Positions 24,886-35,658 of a stretch of DNA of 64,000 bases are shown here, piece by piece (positions within the stretch are counted from its first letter, which is position 1; each line of letters begins with the position of its first letter). Where the stretch lies: contig JAGMWG010000025.1 in assembly GCA_020744225.1 (NCBI GenBank), positions 248,001 to 312,000 of the forward strand. The letters are read 5' to 3'. The DNA is from Paraphoma chrysanthemicola. Taxonomy: Eukaryota > Ascomycota > Dothideomycetes > Pleosporales > Phaeosphaeriaceae. Under the pieces are notes generated by a model that was given only the letters and a program-made list of their open reading frames with translations, was not told where the DNA came from and did not search any database. The position numbers and the translations under genes are program-made.

Positions 24886-25902
24886 TCACTGCTCCCTTCG
24901 TGCAGCAAGCATCCGTACAACCTCCCCCGTCAGCTTCCCAATCATGGCCAACCCAGGATCATGATCTGGATTCACCTCCGCAACAACCAACCCACCCACC
25001 TTCTCACTCGCCAAAAACACACCCAATGCAGACATCATCGCATCAAACTCCACGCCGGTGTAATTCGGCACATTAGCCAGCGGAAACGTGCCCGGGTCGA
25101 TCGAATCGACGTCCAAATGCACAAGTATAACATCAACCCGTTCTTCGAGATACCTCAACGCATCTCGCGCGCAGTCCGCCGGAGCACGTGCGACAGCAAC
25201 TGACGGGACAACTTTATACCCTTCCTCGAACAAATACGCAAAATGATCACGCGTATTCGACGACAGCGACATATTCGTTCCGAAAAACACTGTATTCTGA
25301 TAATCACATACCGCCTCTCCATCCGGCCGCGCGAATTTGCGCATACTTTCCAGCGCGCCAGGATTTCGGACGAGATGCGTCATGTTCATGCTTGCGAAGG
25401 TGCCGGTACTGCTTGGCGAGTTTGGGCTGGACAGATCGGTGTCGGCGTCGATGTAGATTAGCCCAATGCGTAAGGAGGGGGATATGGAGGTGTGGTGTGT
25501 CCAGAAGGCGGATAAGATGCCTGGGAGCATGCTGCATTCGCCGCCGAGGATGAGTTGGAATGGCGCACTGGCCTTTTCTGGTCCTTTTACATCGTCTCGG
25601 TTTCCAGTGCCTTTTTTGTTTTCATGGCCAGTGAGAGCAGTCAAAATCGTCTTTTCGACACGTTCGCAGACTTGGACGTTCAAAGCTTCGTTGCGGACGC
25701 CACCTGGCTTTAATGCGGTGGGTGTGAAACGCGCGGGCTCATCGAGGGCGTGGTACTCGCTTACATGTGTGTAGCCTGCGGTGTGGAGTTGAGGTATGAG
25801 GCCTGCGTCGCGAAAGGCTTGTGGTGCTTTGCTTTTCCCTGGTATGACGGAGCCGCAATCGGCGGGGACGTACGTTATTGCGATGGAGGCGGGTGAGGAC
25901 AT
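24886..25902 (-). CDS. Arginase/agmatinase-fold protein with non-canonical metal ligands
   Basis: This is a single-exon ureohydrolase-fold protein of 338 aa from ATG 25902. An ATG at 25926 would add 8 residues but lies only ~20 bp from a TATA-like sequence, so the inner start is preferred. The three arginase signatures are recognisable but changed: LGGECSM replaces GGDHS (metal His to Cys); YIDADTDLSS replaces DAHxDxN (metal His to Asp); and VHLDVDSIDP keeps both metal aspartates. The rest of the fold looks complete, with GLVVAEVNPDHDPG near the C-terminus. Family knowledge says these enzymes hydrolyse guanidino compounds using two Mn ions. With two ligands altered, the metal, substrate or even activity may differ. 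It could be a formimidoylglutamase-like or novel branch. No signal peptide or PTS is seen. It is convergent with the MFS gene, 115 bp away. Confidence 0.85.
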   Translation of the reverse strand: MSSPASIAITYVPADCGSVIPGKSKAPQAFRDAGLIPQLHTAGYTHVSEYHALDEPARFTPTALKPGGVRNEALNVQVCERVEKTILTALTGHENKKGTGNRDDVKGPEKASAPFQLILGGECSMLPGILSAFWTHHTSISPSLRIGLIYIDADTDLSSPNSPSSTGTFASMNMTHLVRNPGALESMRKFARPDGEAVCDYQNTVFFGTNMSLSSNTRDHFAYLFEEGYKVVPSVAVARAPADCARDALRYLEERVDVILVHLDVDSIDPGTFPLANVPNYTGVEFDAMMSALGVFLASEKVGGLVVAEVNPDHDPGLAMIGKLTGEVVRMLAARREQ

Positions 25903-25943
25903 GATGGTGTGTAGTGATGGAATCACAGGTATGTCTGACTAGC

Positions 25944-25951
25944 CTTTATAG
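25944..25951 (-). promoter_or_regulatory. TATA-like element of the arginase-fold gene
   Basis: The - strand reads CCTATAAAGG-like sequence here, about 42 bp before ATG 25902. This supports use of that start codon rather than the one at 25926. Confidence 0.35.
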
Positions 25952-26636
25952 GAGCAGTATGGCGTTTGATCATATGTTTGATTGATGTTTACAGTGGCGG
26001 AAGTGATCTCGATGTTGTCTTATTTGATCATTTGGTGGTGTGCATTGGTAAGCACACGTCTAAATGCGTACAGCGTGTAGTCGACGATCATGACCTCGCG
26101 AGCATGGTCTCTTGAGTATACTTGGACCGAGTAACCTATTTAGGAAGACGTGGAAAAGCCTCTGACGTGAGGCTGGATTTGTCAGCCGTAGGGCTGCATG
26201 TAAGTTAGAATTCTGGAATTCACGTGAATCGTGAGTAAGCTTGTACAGACCCTGTCAAGTATAGGCAAATCATATGCGTCTATGCCGTTTTGTCATTTGG
26301 CTAAGTGTTGTATTTGAGGACACCCGAAGGCCCTCGCACTTTTGGACGCTAGTATTGCAGGATGGATAACGAAGTGAAGACCTTCTCGCTTACATTTCAA
26401 GCATCATACAAGCATATAGCAGCATCTGAACATATTCAGCCTGATCTCTGAAGGCTTAGTATTTCTTCTGAGGGCAGCGCTTTACTGAGGACTTCAGACT
26501 ATGTAGGTGCACAGCCGAATTGCAAAGCACGCAACCATTGGCCATGAGATGTCCAAAACCGGTTGAGCAGTCTTCTCAAGTTCGGTTCATAGCGCTTATT
26601 GAACGTGTGCTTCGAGTCTTTTCAGGTTTTAGTCGA
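25952..26636. other. Intergenic region
   Basis: About 685 bp with no open frame of note. It lies upstream of the arginase-fold gene and downstream of the DUF2264 gene. I see nothing further in it. Confidence 0.5.
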
Positions 26637-28843
26637 TCATGAATGGAAGTCTAGTACCATGCCGTTGTTGACGAATTCGAAATGGCCGCTCGGTGGATCG
26701 CTCCATGCTTTCAGTACCTCAGACCGACTTTGTGGCGCACCCGTATCGATTGCAAACACTCCCGTGATGAATATGTAGGTTGAGCTTCCATTGGAAGAAG
26801 CCGGGATACTGTGTTGAATGGCTGGTATCAGAGTTCGTGGAAATATGATATTGCTAGAACCAAATCAGTTTGTACACTTACCCTTTGGAAAACACTAGAG
26901 CGGGGAACTTACGTGTTTGGATCCGTACGAATGATCTTACCTGCGCTACTCATTCCATTCTTTGCTGTAGTAAACGCAGTAGTCAAGTCGACGACTCCAC
27001 TAGCGCCGGATTCGGATAGAACAAGTGACTTTTCGGTATTGCTCCACCACCCTTCCGCAACAGTGGTATCAGAACATAGGGAGTCGAAGGTATCGCTGCA
27101 TTTACTCTCGAAGATGGAATAGTCGCTTCTTGTTTGCGCGGACGCAGAGAACCCGCCATCAACCACACGTAGGGTGTCAGACGTGCAATCGTGTTCATTC
27201 TCCATGGCCGTCCACTTCAGTTGATGAACCCGCAAATGCCATCCCGGATATCTCTTGACTGGCGGCACTAAGACCGTTTTGATTTCCACATCCCTCCTCT
27301 TCCACGGCCTCCAAGTACTCGTCAGAGTCGGTACTGTTTCTTCACCTACCCTTACCTCCCGCTTCTCCACATCGCTCGGTCCCCATCTTACTTTCCACCC
27401 TTCTTCTTCTTCCTCTCCAAAACACACCGCAAGCGTCGAATCTGGAGCAACCTGTTCTAGAAACGACCCACACGGGACACTGAATCCCAGAGACGACGAG
27501 TATGCAAACTTCCCATACTTTGCTTCTCTTGCCTTGAACCGTTTACTCGTCCATTGTCCCGCAGACAAAAGAAACTGGTTTTCAGCCGTGTTGCACATAA
27601 TATGCTTCGGGGCTGATAGATACTCGACATCCGCTACATGCGTCGAAACACTCCGGCCATGGTTGTCAGCATTGTTCTTGTTATTGATGTCCTGTGGATG
27701 GCCCAACTCTTCCGCTGTCCAAAACGCATGCGTCTCATCAAGTCCAATGACGAGCAAGGACTTGAGACACCAAAATACGGACTGCGGCGAATTGTACTCC
27801 TCGCACATGTACATATTCGGGTACGTGTATCCGATCGACAAAGTCCCATCTGTGTTGCATATGTCGTCTTGAGCGGCCCACCAGCGTAGATGTCGTAGTA
27901 CCAATCCCTTCAAAACGCCGATATTATCAACTGGAGGAGGAAGTTCGATCCCCGCACACGCCGCTGCGCTCCAAAACGCCGCGAATGCGAATCGATACGT
28001 CAAGCTGCGACCGTACGGAATCGCAGCCCCGTTAGGCGCGAAATAACGCCAATACCGTTGTCCGAAGGTCTTCGCTTGCTGTACGTATCTCTCCGTACGC
28101 GCGATATCATATTCTGGATAGAGTCGCACGAACAAGAGTTGCGCGAATTGAATCGCAAAGCTCCCTGAATAGTAGTCTGCTTGTCTCCTATCCTTGCCCC
28201 AGGTGCCATCACTACTCCATCCATCCTCTAAATAGAATGAATCCAGAATTTCGAATGCGGAGTCGATGTATCCCTTAACATCTGCGAGCGGGACATCGAG
28301 CGATTTGACAAACGCAGCGTTAACCAGGACGCGGAACCAGAGCCAATTGTTGCGCGGCATGGCGTGTGTGTTGATTCCATTCAACCAATGTATCAAATTG
28401 CTGTTCGTGGTAGGATCTGTGGGGACGAAGATATGTGGATGAAGGAGAAGGGCGTAGGCGATGGATTCCATTTCGACCATGCGCTGGTCGATGTCGAATA
28501 GATCGCCCCAGTAATCAGGGGACTTTGGATCAACACCGGCTGCCAAGCCACTGAGCCATGTTTCTAGCCCTGCTCTTTTTAGACCAGTGTCAAACTCTGA
28601 TTTTTGCGATCCTGGGTCTGTCAGAAGGTGTAAGAGATCGGGCACGACCCATAATGGCCGTGCAAAGCCTTCGAGTTGTGCGGCTGTTTCGCTGAACCCT
28701 GCGCCAGTTGACGTGGCAATTTTTATGCGAGCGTTTGATGCGGATTTGTATTTGTGAAGAGGTTCGATGAGTGCGGTGGCGGCGCGGATGAGATCCTGCC
28801 GTGTAACGAAGGGGTTGTCCGAGAAGCCTGGCAAGGGTGGCAT
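26637..28843 (-). CDS. DUF2264 family protein, probable polysaccharide-related enzyme
   Basis: Two exons on the - strand, 28843..26913 and 26808..26637 (104-nt intron, donor GTAAGT, acceptor CACAG), give 2103 nt (700 aa). ATG 28843 opens MPPLPGFSDNPFVTRQDLIRA, the usual start of this family. The N-terminal ~400 residues carry the DUF2264 features: GFARPLWVVPDLL, then MPRNNWLWFRVLVNAAF, DGWSSDGTWGKDRRQADYYSGSFAIQFAQLL, and GRSLTYRFAFAAFWSA. These read as helical hairpins of an alpha/alpha-barrel. The C-terminal half is beta-rich, resembling the supersandwich of polysaccharide lyases and related glycan enzymes. No signal peptide is seen, so a cytosolic location is likely. It lies head-to-tail behind an MFS importer and next to a GH88 hydrolase and a Zn2Cys6 regulator. 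That context argues for action on imported uronide oligosaccharides. The reaction itself is unknown. Confidence 0.85.
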
Positions 28844-28920
28844 GGTAGAACGGTAGAGCAGTCGTAGGGCGGAAGAACGAGAGATTTCACAGGACGTCAA
28901 TTATGGTGGGCAAGCGAGCA

Positions 28921-28930
28921 GCTTTATATC
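28921..28930 (-). promoter_or_regulatory. TATA-like element of the DUF2264 gene
   Basis: The - strand reads GGATATAAAGC, about 80 bp before ATG 28843. This is a plausible fungal TATA box distance. Confidence 0.4.
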
Positions 28931-29084
28931 CAGCGGAGCTCCCCACCTCGGAACATCAAGATGCGGATTTAGCCCGAACGAGGAGCGTGATTGTGTTTGG
29001 GCAGAAGAAAGTGTGTCGCTGCTAAACTAAAGCTACATGAAGGACTCCTCGCTACCATATCATGCTTGCGTCTTGCTGTCTTGT

Positions 29085-31025
29085 TCACACTTTCGTCTCC
29101 TTGGTCTCCTTGTCGTCCAGTACTTCCACATGCATCGCTTCAGGCTTGTGCAGCTCGTCCTCGCTAGTGTTCGCATTAATGTCGTATTTCTTCGTTCGCT
29201 CCTCTCGAATCCACAAATACTGTCCGACCATGAAGATGGTCCAGTAGCACAGAATGAAGACGATATTGACGGTATACCCCTTCGTCCACTTTGGCGCCTC
29301 CAGGATTGGGAACACCGTGATGGGATAGAAGCTGAAAAACGCCCAGCCAATGGTCATCATGGCGCCAGTCGTGAAGCTGCGCGCTTCGTTGTCGTCTTTC
29401 ATTATAGTATTCACCCAAGGGAAGAGAATGGGTGTGACGCAGGAAGTCAATCCGAGGAGGTAGTAGCAGAGGACTGTACAATTGTTAGCAAGTTCAAATA
29501 GATGTTCTAGTTCTCAGCTTACAGTGTAGACTGAGTGGAATATACCACACGCGGAGGCAGACGTTGGCGAATAGCAAGACGGCGGTCACGCAGCTGAAGA
29601 CTAAGAGTTGGCATAAATGTCAGCACATTCTTCATTTCTGAAGCACGCAGGGATACGCACCTATCCACATCGGATAAATCATCACCAGGGAAGTAATAAA
29701 GATACCCATAACAATGGCGACTCCCTGAACGCCTGTAGGGATCAGATTAATCTCCTCGATGCTGTAGGTTCCGTGCAGATCGGCCTCCTTCTTCAACCAA
29801 GCCTGCATCTGGCCACTAACGTAGCTGGTGCATTGGAAGAAGACGTAGGTCAAGACTGTCGCGAGTTAGAAGTCAGTCACGTGAGCCTGACTATCCTCAG
29901 ACATACCTGCGACGTAAAAGTGCCAGTGCGTGAACACACGCTTAAGCATGCGCTTTCCAATCTTGCCGCTCTGCTTGGTGCCCTGGCTTTGCATGCGTGC
30001 AACTGCGAGTTTGCGCTCGTCTTCGGTGAGCCACCATACCTTGGGACTGGTGGGCAGGCCCGGGTAGAGGAAGAAGCCAGCGATACCGATCGGCAAGCTG
30101 ATCGAGCCATCAATAATCTGGATTGGTCAGTCGTACTCAAGATACTCCTTCGTCGTTGGCAACTCACAAAAAGCCACCTCCAGCCGCTCATGCCGTGGAC
30201 ACCATTCAGACCCTTGTGGGCTGCAGCCTGCAAGTAGCCACTAAACATGGCACCAGCATTACTTGAGACGTACCACACGCCAGCTCGCTTGAAAACTTCG
30301 TCTGAGCGATACCAGGATGTGAGAATATAGATGGACCCAGTAGCTGCAGGCGTCTCCAGGAAACCGAGCAAGAAGCGCAATCCGTAGATTTGCTGAACAC
30401 TGCTAAGACGGCATTGGCAGAAGGTCAGGATTGACCACGCTACCTCCATAGTCGGCACGTAGTAGCGAGCAAGCTTCGGGCGAGAGATGATCATCATGCT
30501 GGGGATCTCGAAGACCATATAACCTGCGGACGTGGGCGCAATAGTCAGCGTAAATGTCTGAGGTTTGTATGCAAGAGTACTTACCGATGTTGTAAAATGT
30601 ACCGAAAAGCGAGTACTCATTGCCCTTGATCTTCAACTCCTCTCGCATGCCAGACCAATAAGCTGTATTCAGCGCATTCTGATCGAGCCACTTGATGTAG
30701 AAGCACAAGCAGCAGAGCGTAAGGAGGATGCAGTCGAGCTTTCGCACCAATTTTTTCTCCTCTGGCGAGTAATGACTTGGGTACCACTGTTTCGGAAGGT
30801 CAGCTGTCTGATGTCTATCGTATCCTGCGGTACTCCAGATAGGTGCCACAGGATTGATGCGCATAGTGAACTTACATCGAAGATGTACAACCATGCGATC
30901 CACAAACTTCGCTTGGGCTTCTCAGTGGCAGAGCTCACCACCACTTCTTTACCATTCACCACAACGACGGGGTTACTCGGACTGTCGGTAGGCGCAACTT
31001 GGATCTCATCCTGCCTGGGAGCCAT
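29085..31025 (-). CDS. MFS transporter, Dal5/anion:cation symporter type
   Basis: Seven exons on the - strand: 31025..30876, 30786..30585, 30523..30168, 30117..29907, 29855..29661, 29600..29523 and 29473..29085. They give 1581 nt (526 aa), with introns of 89, 61, 50, 51, 60 and 49 nt. Pre-TM1 sequence EEKKLVRKLDCILLTL and KWLDQNALNTAYWSGM are typical of the Dal5-like group (allantoate, pantothenate, biotin and organic-acid importers). Each splice joins halves of membrane spans, for example YNIG-YMVFEIPSMMI and WRWLF-IIDGSISLPIG. The C-terminal cytosolic tail is charged and Lys/Glu-rich. This is a proton-coupled importer of anionic solutes by family knowledge. It is divergent from GH88, with 583 bp between, and upstream of DUF2264 on the same strand. 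Uptake of acidic sugars fits the context but is inferred. Confidence 0.92.
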
Positions 31026-31608
31026 GATGATGGGTGAATCCGAGTTCGCAGGCTTGCTCGAACTGTCACGAAGGCGAGGGTGAGGTCGCAATGCAGATTA
31101 AATGATGCCGCCTTTGTGCCGGTTTAAGTACGGGCGCACGCACAGAAGGACGAGTTCCTGGTTACTACATCCCGATAAGATGGCTGCTTGACATGCTGGC
31201 CTTGTTGAACTTTTCGGTGTATCTGGCCCGTTTTCGCTAGGCCCCGCGCTGGTGGCGTTGTCCCATGGGGTAAAGGACATGGAGGTCCACCTCGGTACAA
31301 TCCAATCGCGAGGCCGCCGGTTGGTCTCGGAGTCTTGGCCACGGCCTTCGGACTATCTCGATAACAGTGCAACATAGATCCCTGGTCCTAGACAAATATG
31401 ATCCGGAACAATAATGATTACACCGGTCCGTCTATCCTCAATTGCAGATAGTCGTAATGTCATGCCTTTCACGCCACGCTCGGGTTGATACAAGCCTTCT
31501 CCCTTCATTCTATCTTTGTTTACTACCAAGGCTACAATCGTCTCACTAGATCCCATCGTCCTGCTATCACATCTCGATGACAGTCTGGTCACGAAAGCAG
31601 CAAACACA
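31026..31608. promoter_or_regulatory. Shared divergent promoter of MFS importer and GH88 gene
   Basis: 583 bp separate the two start codons. It contains HGATAR (GATA-factor) sites at 31173-31178, back-to-back at 31353-31358 (- strand) and 31359-31364, and at 31446-31451. CGG triplets in the arrangement CGG-N4-CGG occur at 31342-31351, suited to a Zn2Cys6 dimer. This is consistent with nitrogen/metabolite control plus the neighbouring regulator. No site has been tested. Confidence 0.4.
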
Positions 31609-33306
31609 ATGAGCGACATATCTGATCTGAATGCAACACAGAAATTACAGGCCGAAACAGCCTTGCCAATTCATGGAAAAGAAACAGAGCCCGAAGCATA
31701 CTCGAACCAAAGAGATGAAGAGCCGTTACACTCATTCGATGGATTCGCAGTACCCGCTGTCGCTCAAGCTGTCGCTCAAGCTGTCAACGAACCTGGGCCG
31801 CTTGCCATGGATGAATGCAACATACAAGCATCATCGGATACTTTTTCATCAAGCGTGTCCGAAGAAGACACAACACCAATGACCAGCAACTCGCCGTCCG
31901 AGTGTGCGTTAGGAGAGCCAATTGCCGACATCTTTGATGGCAGCAAGCCCGTGGTTGAAGTCATTTCCGAGCTGTACGCGGAAAACATAATAGCGAAGGC
32001 TCTGCGTACCGCGCAAGTAGCGCTGGGCGCCCTACCCTACGCATTTCCCGAGATCGTACCGCAAGAGCAAGGCCACAACGGAGCTTACACTTTGCGAGAA
32101 GCTGATTTCTGGACGTGTGGCTTCTTTCCAGGGACGTTATACGCTCTCCTAGAGCGATCAATCAAATATCCGCAAAGTGTAGAACTTTCAGCGTCAATCA
32201 GTCTCCCCATTTTGCGCAACCAGCTTGCAAGTTTGTGCCGCGCTTGGACCGAGCCTATCTACGGTATGGATGGTCGAACCGATACTCATGACATTGGCTT
32301 CATTGTCATGCCCGCACTTCGCGCTGACTGGGAATTATTCGGCAATCAGCGCAGCCTGAACTCCATCGTTACGGCAGCCAGAAGTTTAGCAACACGCTAC
32401 GTGCCATCCGCGAGAGCAATTCGAAGCTGGGACCTGCTGAAAAAGAAAGACATCGAAATTATCGATCAAAGCGAAAACATGATTTGTATCGTGGACAGCT
32501 TATGTAACTTGGATCTGTTGTATTACGCTGCGCAACATACGCGAGACCGAACTCTTTCCGACATGGCAACTGCACACGCAGAAACACTGCTGCAATCACA
32601 TCTACGACCAGAACCAGTGCTGTCAACTTCGAAAGATGTGTACAGAGGGCAATGGTATTCAAGTTGCCATGTCGCGAATCTGGACCCCAGAGATGGCAGC
32701 TTGAAGATTCGTCTGAGCGCACAAGGGTACGCTCATGATTCGACATGGTCCCGTGGGCAGGCATGGGGTATCTTAGGCTACGCGGAAACTTATGTGTGGA
32801 CGAAGGATGTTCGCTTCCTCGAAGCAGCGTGCGGAATGGCGGAATACTTCTTGTACCGTCTAGACACGGCGCCGGAGTGTGTTAGTCAAGGTCGATACGT
32901 GCCCTTGTGGGACTTTGACGCACCTATCGAAAACGAACTTGAGCCACTTCGAGATTCATCAGCTGGCGTTATTGCTGCGAATGGCATGCTCATTTTGTCT
33001 CAAGCATTAGCGAGTCTTGATCAAGACAGCTTGGCGGGACGGTTCCGGTCAGCTGCGATCAGGATTGTTGAAGACACTCTGCGATTTGCGCTGGCACCGG
33101 AGAAAGCTGTACTTGTCACGGGACAGTATCAGCATATTCGTGCGGAGGACGCCGCTTCGAATGCCCGCTATGATGGCATGCTGAAATTTGGTACGGCCAA
33201 TAACAATGCCAACGCAAGGAAGCGGTATGCAAACCATGGCTTAGTGTACGGCGATTATTATCTTGTCGAATTTGGGAATAGGCTGTTGCGGATGGGATTG
33301 TGTTAG
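31609..33306 (+). CDS. Glycoside hydrolase family 88, unsaturated glucuronyl/uronyl hydrolase
   Basis: This is a single-exon gene of 565 aa from ATG 31609; an ATG-less or upstream start at 31516 is less likely. GH88 enzymes hydrolyse the 4,5-unsaturated uronic acid left at the non-reducing end by polysaccharide lyases. The domain starts near residue 115 and has DTHDIGFIVMPAL (Asp228, the first catalytic Asp position), CIVDSLCNLDLLYYAA (Asp296, the second), YAHDSTWSRGQAWGILGYAETY, and a C-terminal RYANHGLVYGDYYLVEFGNRLL. All match the family order. The first ~115 residues are an acidic Ser/Thr/Glu-rich extension not found in bacterial members, and include a VAQAVAQAV repeat. No signal peptide is seen, so it is intracellular and needs an importer. 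Divergent MFS and the tail-to-tail regulator (92 bp apart) support one catabolic unit. Confidence 0.92.
   Translation: MSDISDLNATQKLQAETALPIHGKETEPEAYSNQRDEEPLHSFDGFAVPAVAQAVAQAVNEPGPLAMDECNIQASSDTFSSSVSEEDTTPMTSNSPSECALGEPIADIFDGSKPVVEVISELYAENIIAKALRTAQVALGALPYAFPEIVPQEQGHNGAYTLREADFWTCGFFPGTLYALLERSIKYPQSVELSASISLPILRNQLASLCRAWTEPIYGMDGRTDTHDIGFIVMPALRADWELFGNQRSLNSIVTAARSLATRYVPSARAIRSWDLLKKKDIEIIDQSENMICIVDSLCNLDLLYYAAQHTRDRTLSDMATAHAETLLQSHLRPEPVLSTSKDVYRGQWYSSCHVANLDPRDGSLKIRLSAQGYAHDSTWSRGQAWGILGYAETYVWTKDVRFLEAACGMAEYFLYRLDTAPECVSQGRYVPLWDFDAPIENELEPLRDSSAGVIAANGMLILSQALASLDQDSLAGRFRSAAIRIVEDTLRFALAPEKAVLVTGQYQHIRAEDAASNARYDGMLKFGTANNNANARKRYANHGLVYGDYYLVEFGNRLLRMGLC
31759..31791 (+). 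repeat. Short in-frame tandem repeat in the GH88 N-terminus
   Basis: GCTGTCGCTCAA is repeated and followed by a partial third copy, coding for AVAQAVAQAV. The unit is 12 nt, so changes in copy number keep the frame. Confidence 0.7.
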
Positions 33307-33398
33307 ACTTCCTGCTCATAGATCCTGAATAAGCCTTCTCCAATTCGTGTGATCATTGCCTGACAATATCTGACAAGTCTGCACGTGTCGATATCCAA

Positions 33399-35658
33399 CT
33401 ACCACGCCGCAGCTGCATTATCGAACGCGGCAGCAAACATGCTGCCATCGTCAAAAGCAATGACGCGATCCATGTCCATAAAGTTCTGGTCAAGCATATC
33501 CTGCGAGAATGTGGTGAAGTCGAACATGTCCGGTTGATTTGCAAGTATGTGGGAGTCCAGCACAGCTGGTGGAGTGGGTACTGGCCAATGCGTGTATAAC
33601 TCGGATTCGCCACTGTTTCCTTGATGAACAGCATCGCTTGTGTAGCCCATCAAGTCAATCCTGTAATTCTCGTGGGTATTGCAGCGCTCGTACAGCCGTC
33701 TGAGGCTAACAGAGTATGACGCGAAAAGGTTCATCTCGTTACTGATCTGTTCAGCCAGCGCGTTCCATCGTCTTGACATCTCATCTAGGCTCTGCAAAAG
33801 TGTCCAGAATTCGGGAGGTAACTGATTGCTGGCAATGTAGCGCCAGTGAGCAAGGAGCGCGCGCGCTGCAATGTATACACAAAAGGCGTACTGATTACCG
33901 ATTGGTGAGCCTGGCGGCGATCTCGCCAAGTATTTCTCCGTGATGGTCGCTATCTCAACACCTGCCGAGTAGCACGCCTCTGCACTGCAAGTGCTTGGAA
34001 GTCGGTTGCGAAAGACCCAGTTGAGTGGTGGGTAAGCTATAAGCTGATGCAGTAATATCATTGAGGCGTTATGCGTTACATGTGCTGTTGTAAGGTTGGG
34101 ATCCATCAATGGAACGTGTCGCGTGAGATTAGGGTTTGCTTTCCATCGTTGTGGTAACAGCATTTTCCAGTGGACTAGCCGCAGATCGAGTTCTTTGAAA
34201 CGAGTAAGCCAGGAGTTGATGTCGTTGTGATCGTTGATATTGATCTTTTGTTGGAGGAAATAGCTCATGACCCGGCTCATCGACTCAGTGGCTTCGATAT
34301 TGTACGCCAGAGCACCAACAGTAGACATATCGGTCGGACCTCGGAAAGAGCCTGGCGCACTCTCGGTCTGGGCCGGTGAGGTGCCTTCGTTGGCATCGCG
34401 AGAAGGAGATGGGTAGCGCGACATGAAGCTGATCGGATTGCCAATACGGCCTCGGGACTTGTCCCAGATACCAAGGTACGGAGTTTGCACTGGATTTTGC
34501 TTACGCCACAAATGGCCGTCGCATGGTAGTCTCCTGTACACATCATCTGATGTTAAGCTGGTGTTCCAACCCATGGTCACGGAGCAGAATCGGTCGAGAA
34601 GAAAGACATTCCAGAAAACTCTCCTACGCTCCTCAAGTTCCGTCCAATCCTTAGTGGGAGACAGTGGCGTGTACGGTCTACACATAGGCCGATAAGCCTT
34701 ATCTTCGTGCTCCTGAGCGAGTTGGGCATATTCCACAGTGCGAGTAAGGGACCCGACAATAGACCACGCTTGAGCTGCGCGGCCATTGCCAATGTCGTCG
34801 AAGGCAAGTATGATGAGGGCTTGAAGAGACTCAACGGAGAGAGAATCCATGGCCGTATGCACAACCCACTTGCGTCTGCTCGCAAACGTGTGAGTACTTT
34901 CCCAGACCAAGGGAACATACTTGGAAGCCGCAATGATCATCGAATGCAGGACGATCAGTAGATGATGTCTCTGTGTGTCATCTGCAAATCTGTCTAGAAA
35001 TCTCGCTTGGTGCACCATGGGAATCCAGGGATGAACATTGTAGAAGTATGCGGACACAATGCTTTCTAGGAGCTCCAGTGGGGGAAGCTCGGGCTCATGA
35101 TCAATCTGTTGGCTATTCGGCAGCACAGCTTCATCATAATTGAGGCGTCTTCGTTTCCTGCCCGATTCAATTGGAGATACTGGGGAAGTTGTTTGGCTGC
35201 TGTGCGGTTTGATCAATTTTGGCAGCTCTTTTGCGAGCAGGGCGAGAATGTCGTAAGCCGCCGAGTCGCCGGTGCTATTGCTCACAGTTGTGACACTGTG
35301 CACTTGTTCGATTTCGCCGGGATGCGATTGTGTTGCAGCTTGATTGTCGAGTCTTTTCTCTAGTTCGTCCAGTCTTCTGTGGATGTTCTCTACAGCACCA
35401 GCTTTTAGACCCGGCTTCACACGCTTCGTTTGGTATATGCAATCAAGCCCTTTGTCTTATCAGCACTATAGGAGTTATAGGAGTAAATTATTGTATACCA
35501 GTCTTTCTGCAGTGCAAGCAATTTGGGCGGTCTCTCGAGCAACGCAATTTCGACTTTCGACAGCTATCACAAGCTAGGCTGTCGACGACGCCCACAGAAT
35601 CCTTGGCGCTCGGTTCTTGAGGACTGACCTGAACGTCGACTGGCGTATCGCGTGGCAT
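33399..35658 (-). CDS. Zn2Cys6 fungal transcription factor
   Basis: Two exons, 35658..35499 and 35449..33399 (49-nt intron), give 2211 nt (736 aa). The intron lies inside the zinc cluster. After splicing the six cysteines are at 30, 33, 40, 47, 50 and 57 with canonical spacing CX2CX6CX6CX2CX6C, and the basic stretch RKSKLRC lies between. A linker and coiled-coil dimerisation segment (NIHRRLDELEKRLD) follow at ~75-95. The fungal-specific regulator domain starts near residue 180 (VSAYFYNVHPWIPMVHQARF) and contains TKDWTELEERRRVFWNVFLLDRF. The C-terminal ~60 residues are acidic and hydrophobic (FDFTTFSQDMLDQNFMDMD), a plausible activation region. It probably binds CGG-type sites as a homodimer. 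It is adjacent to GH88 and the MFS importer, so local pathway control is the natural guess. Confidence 0.93.
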
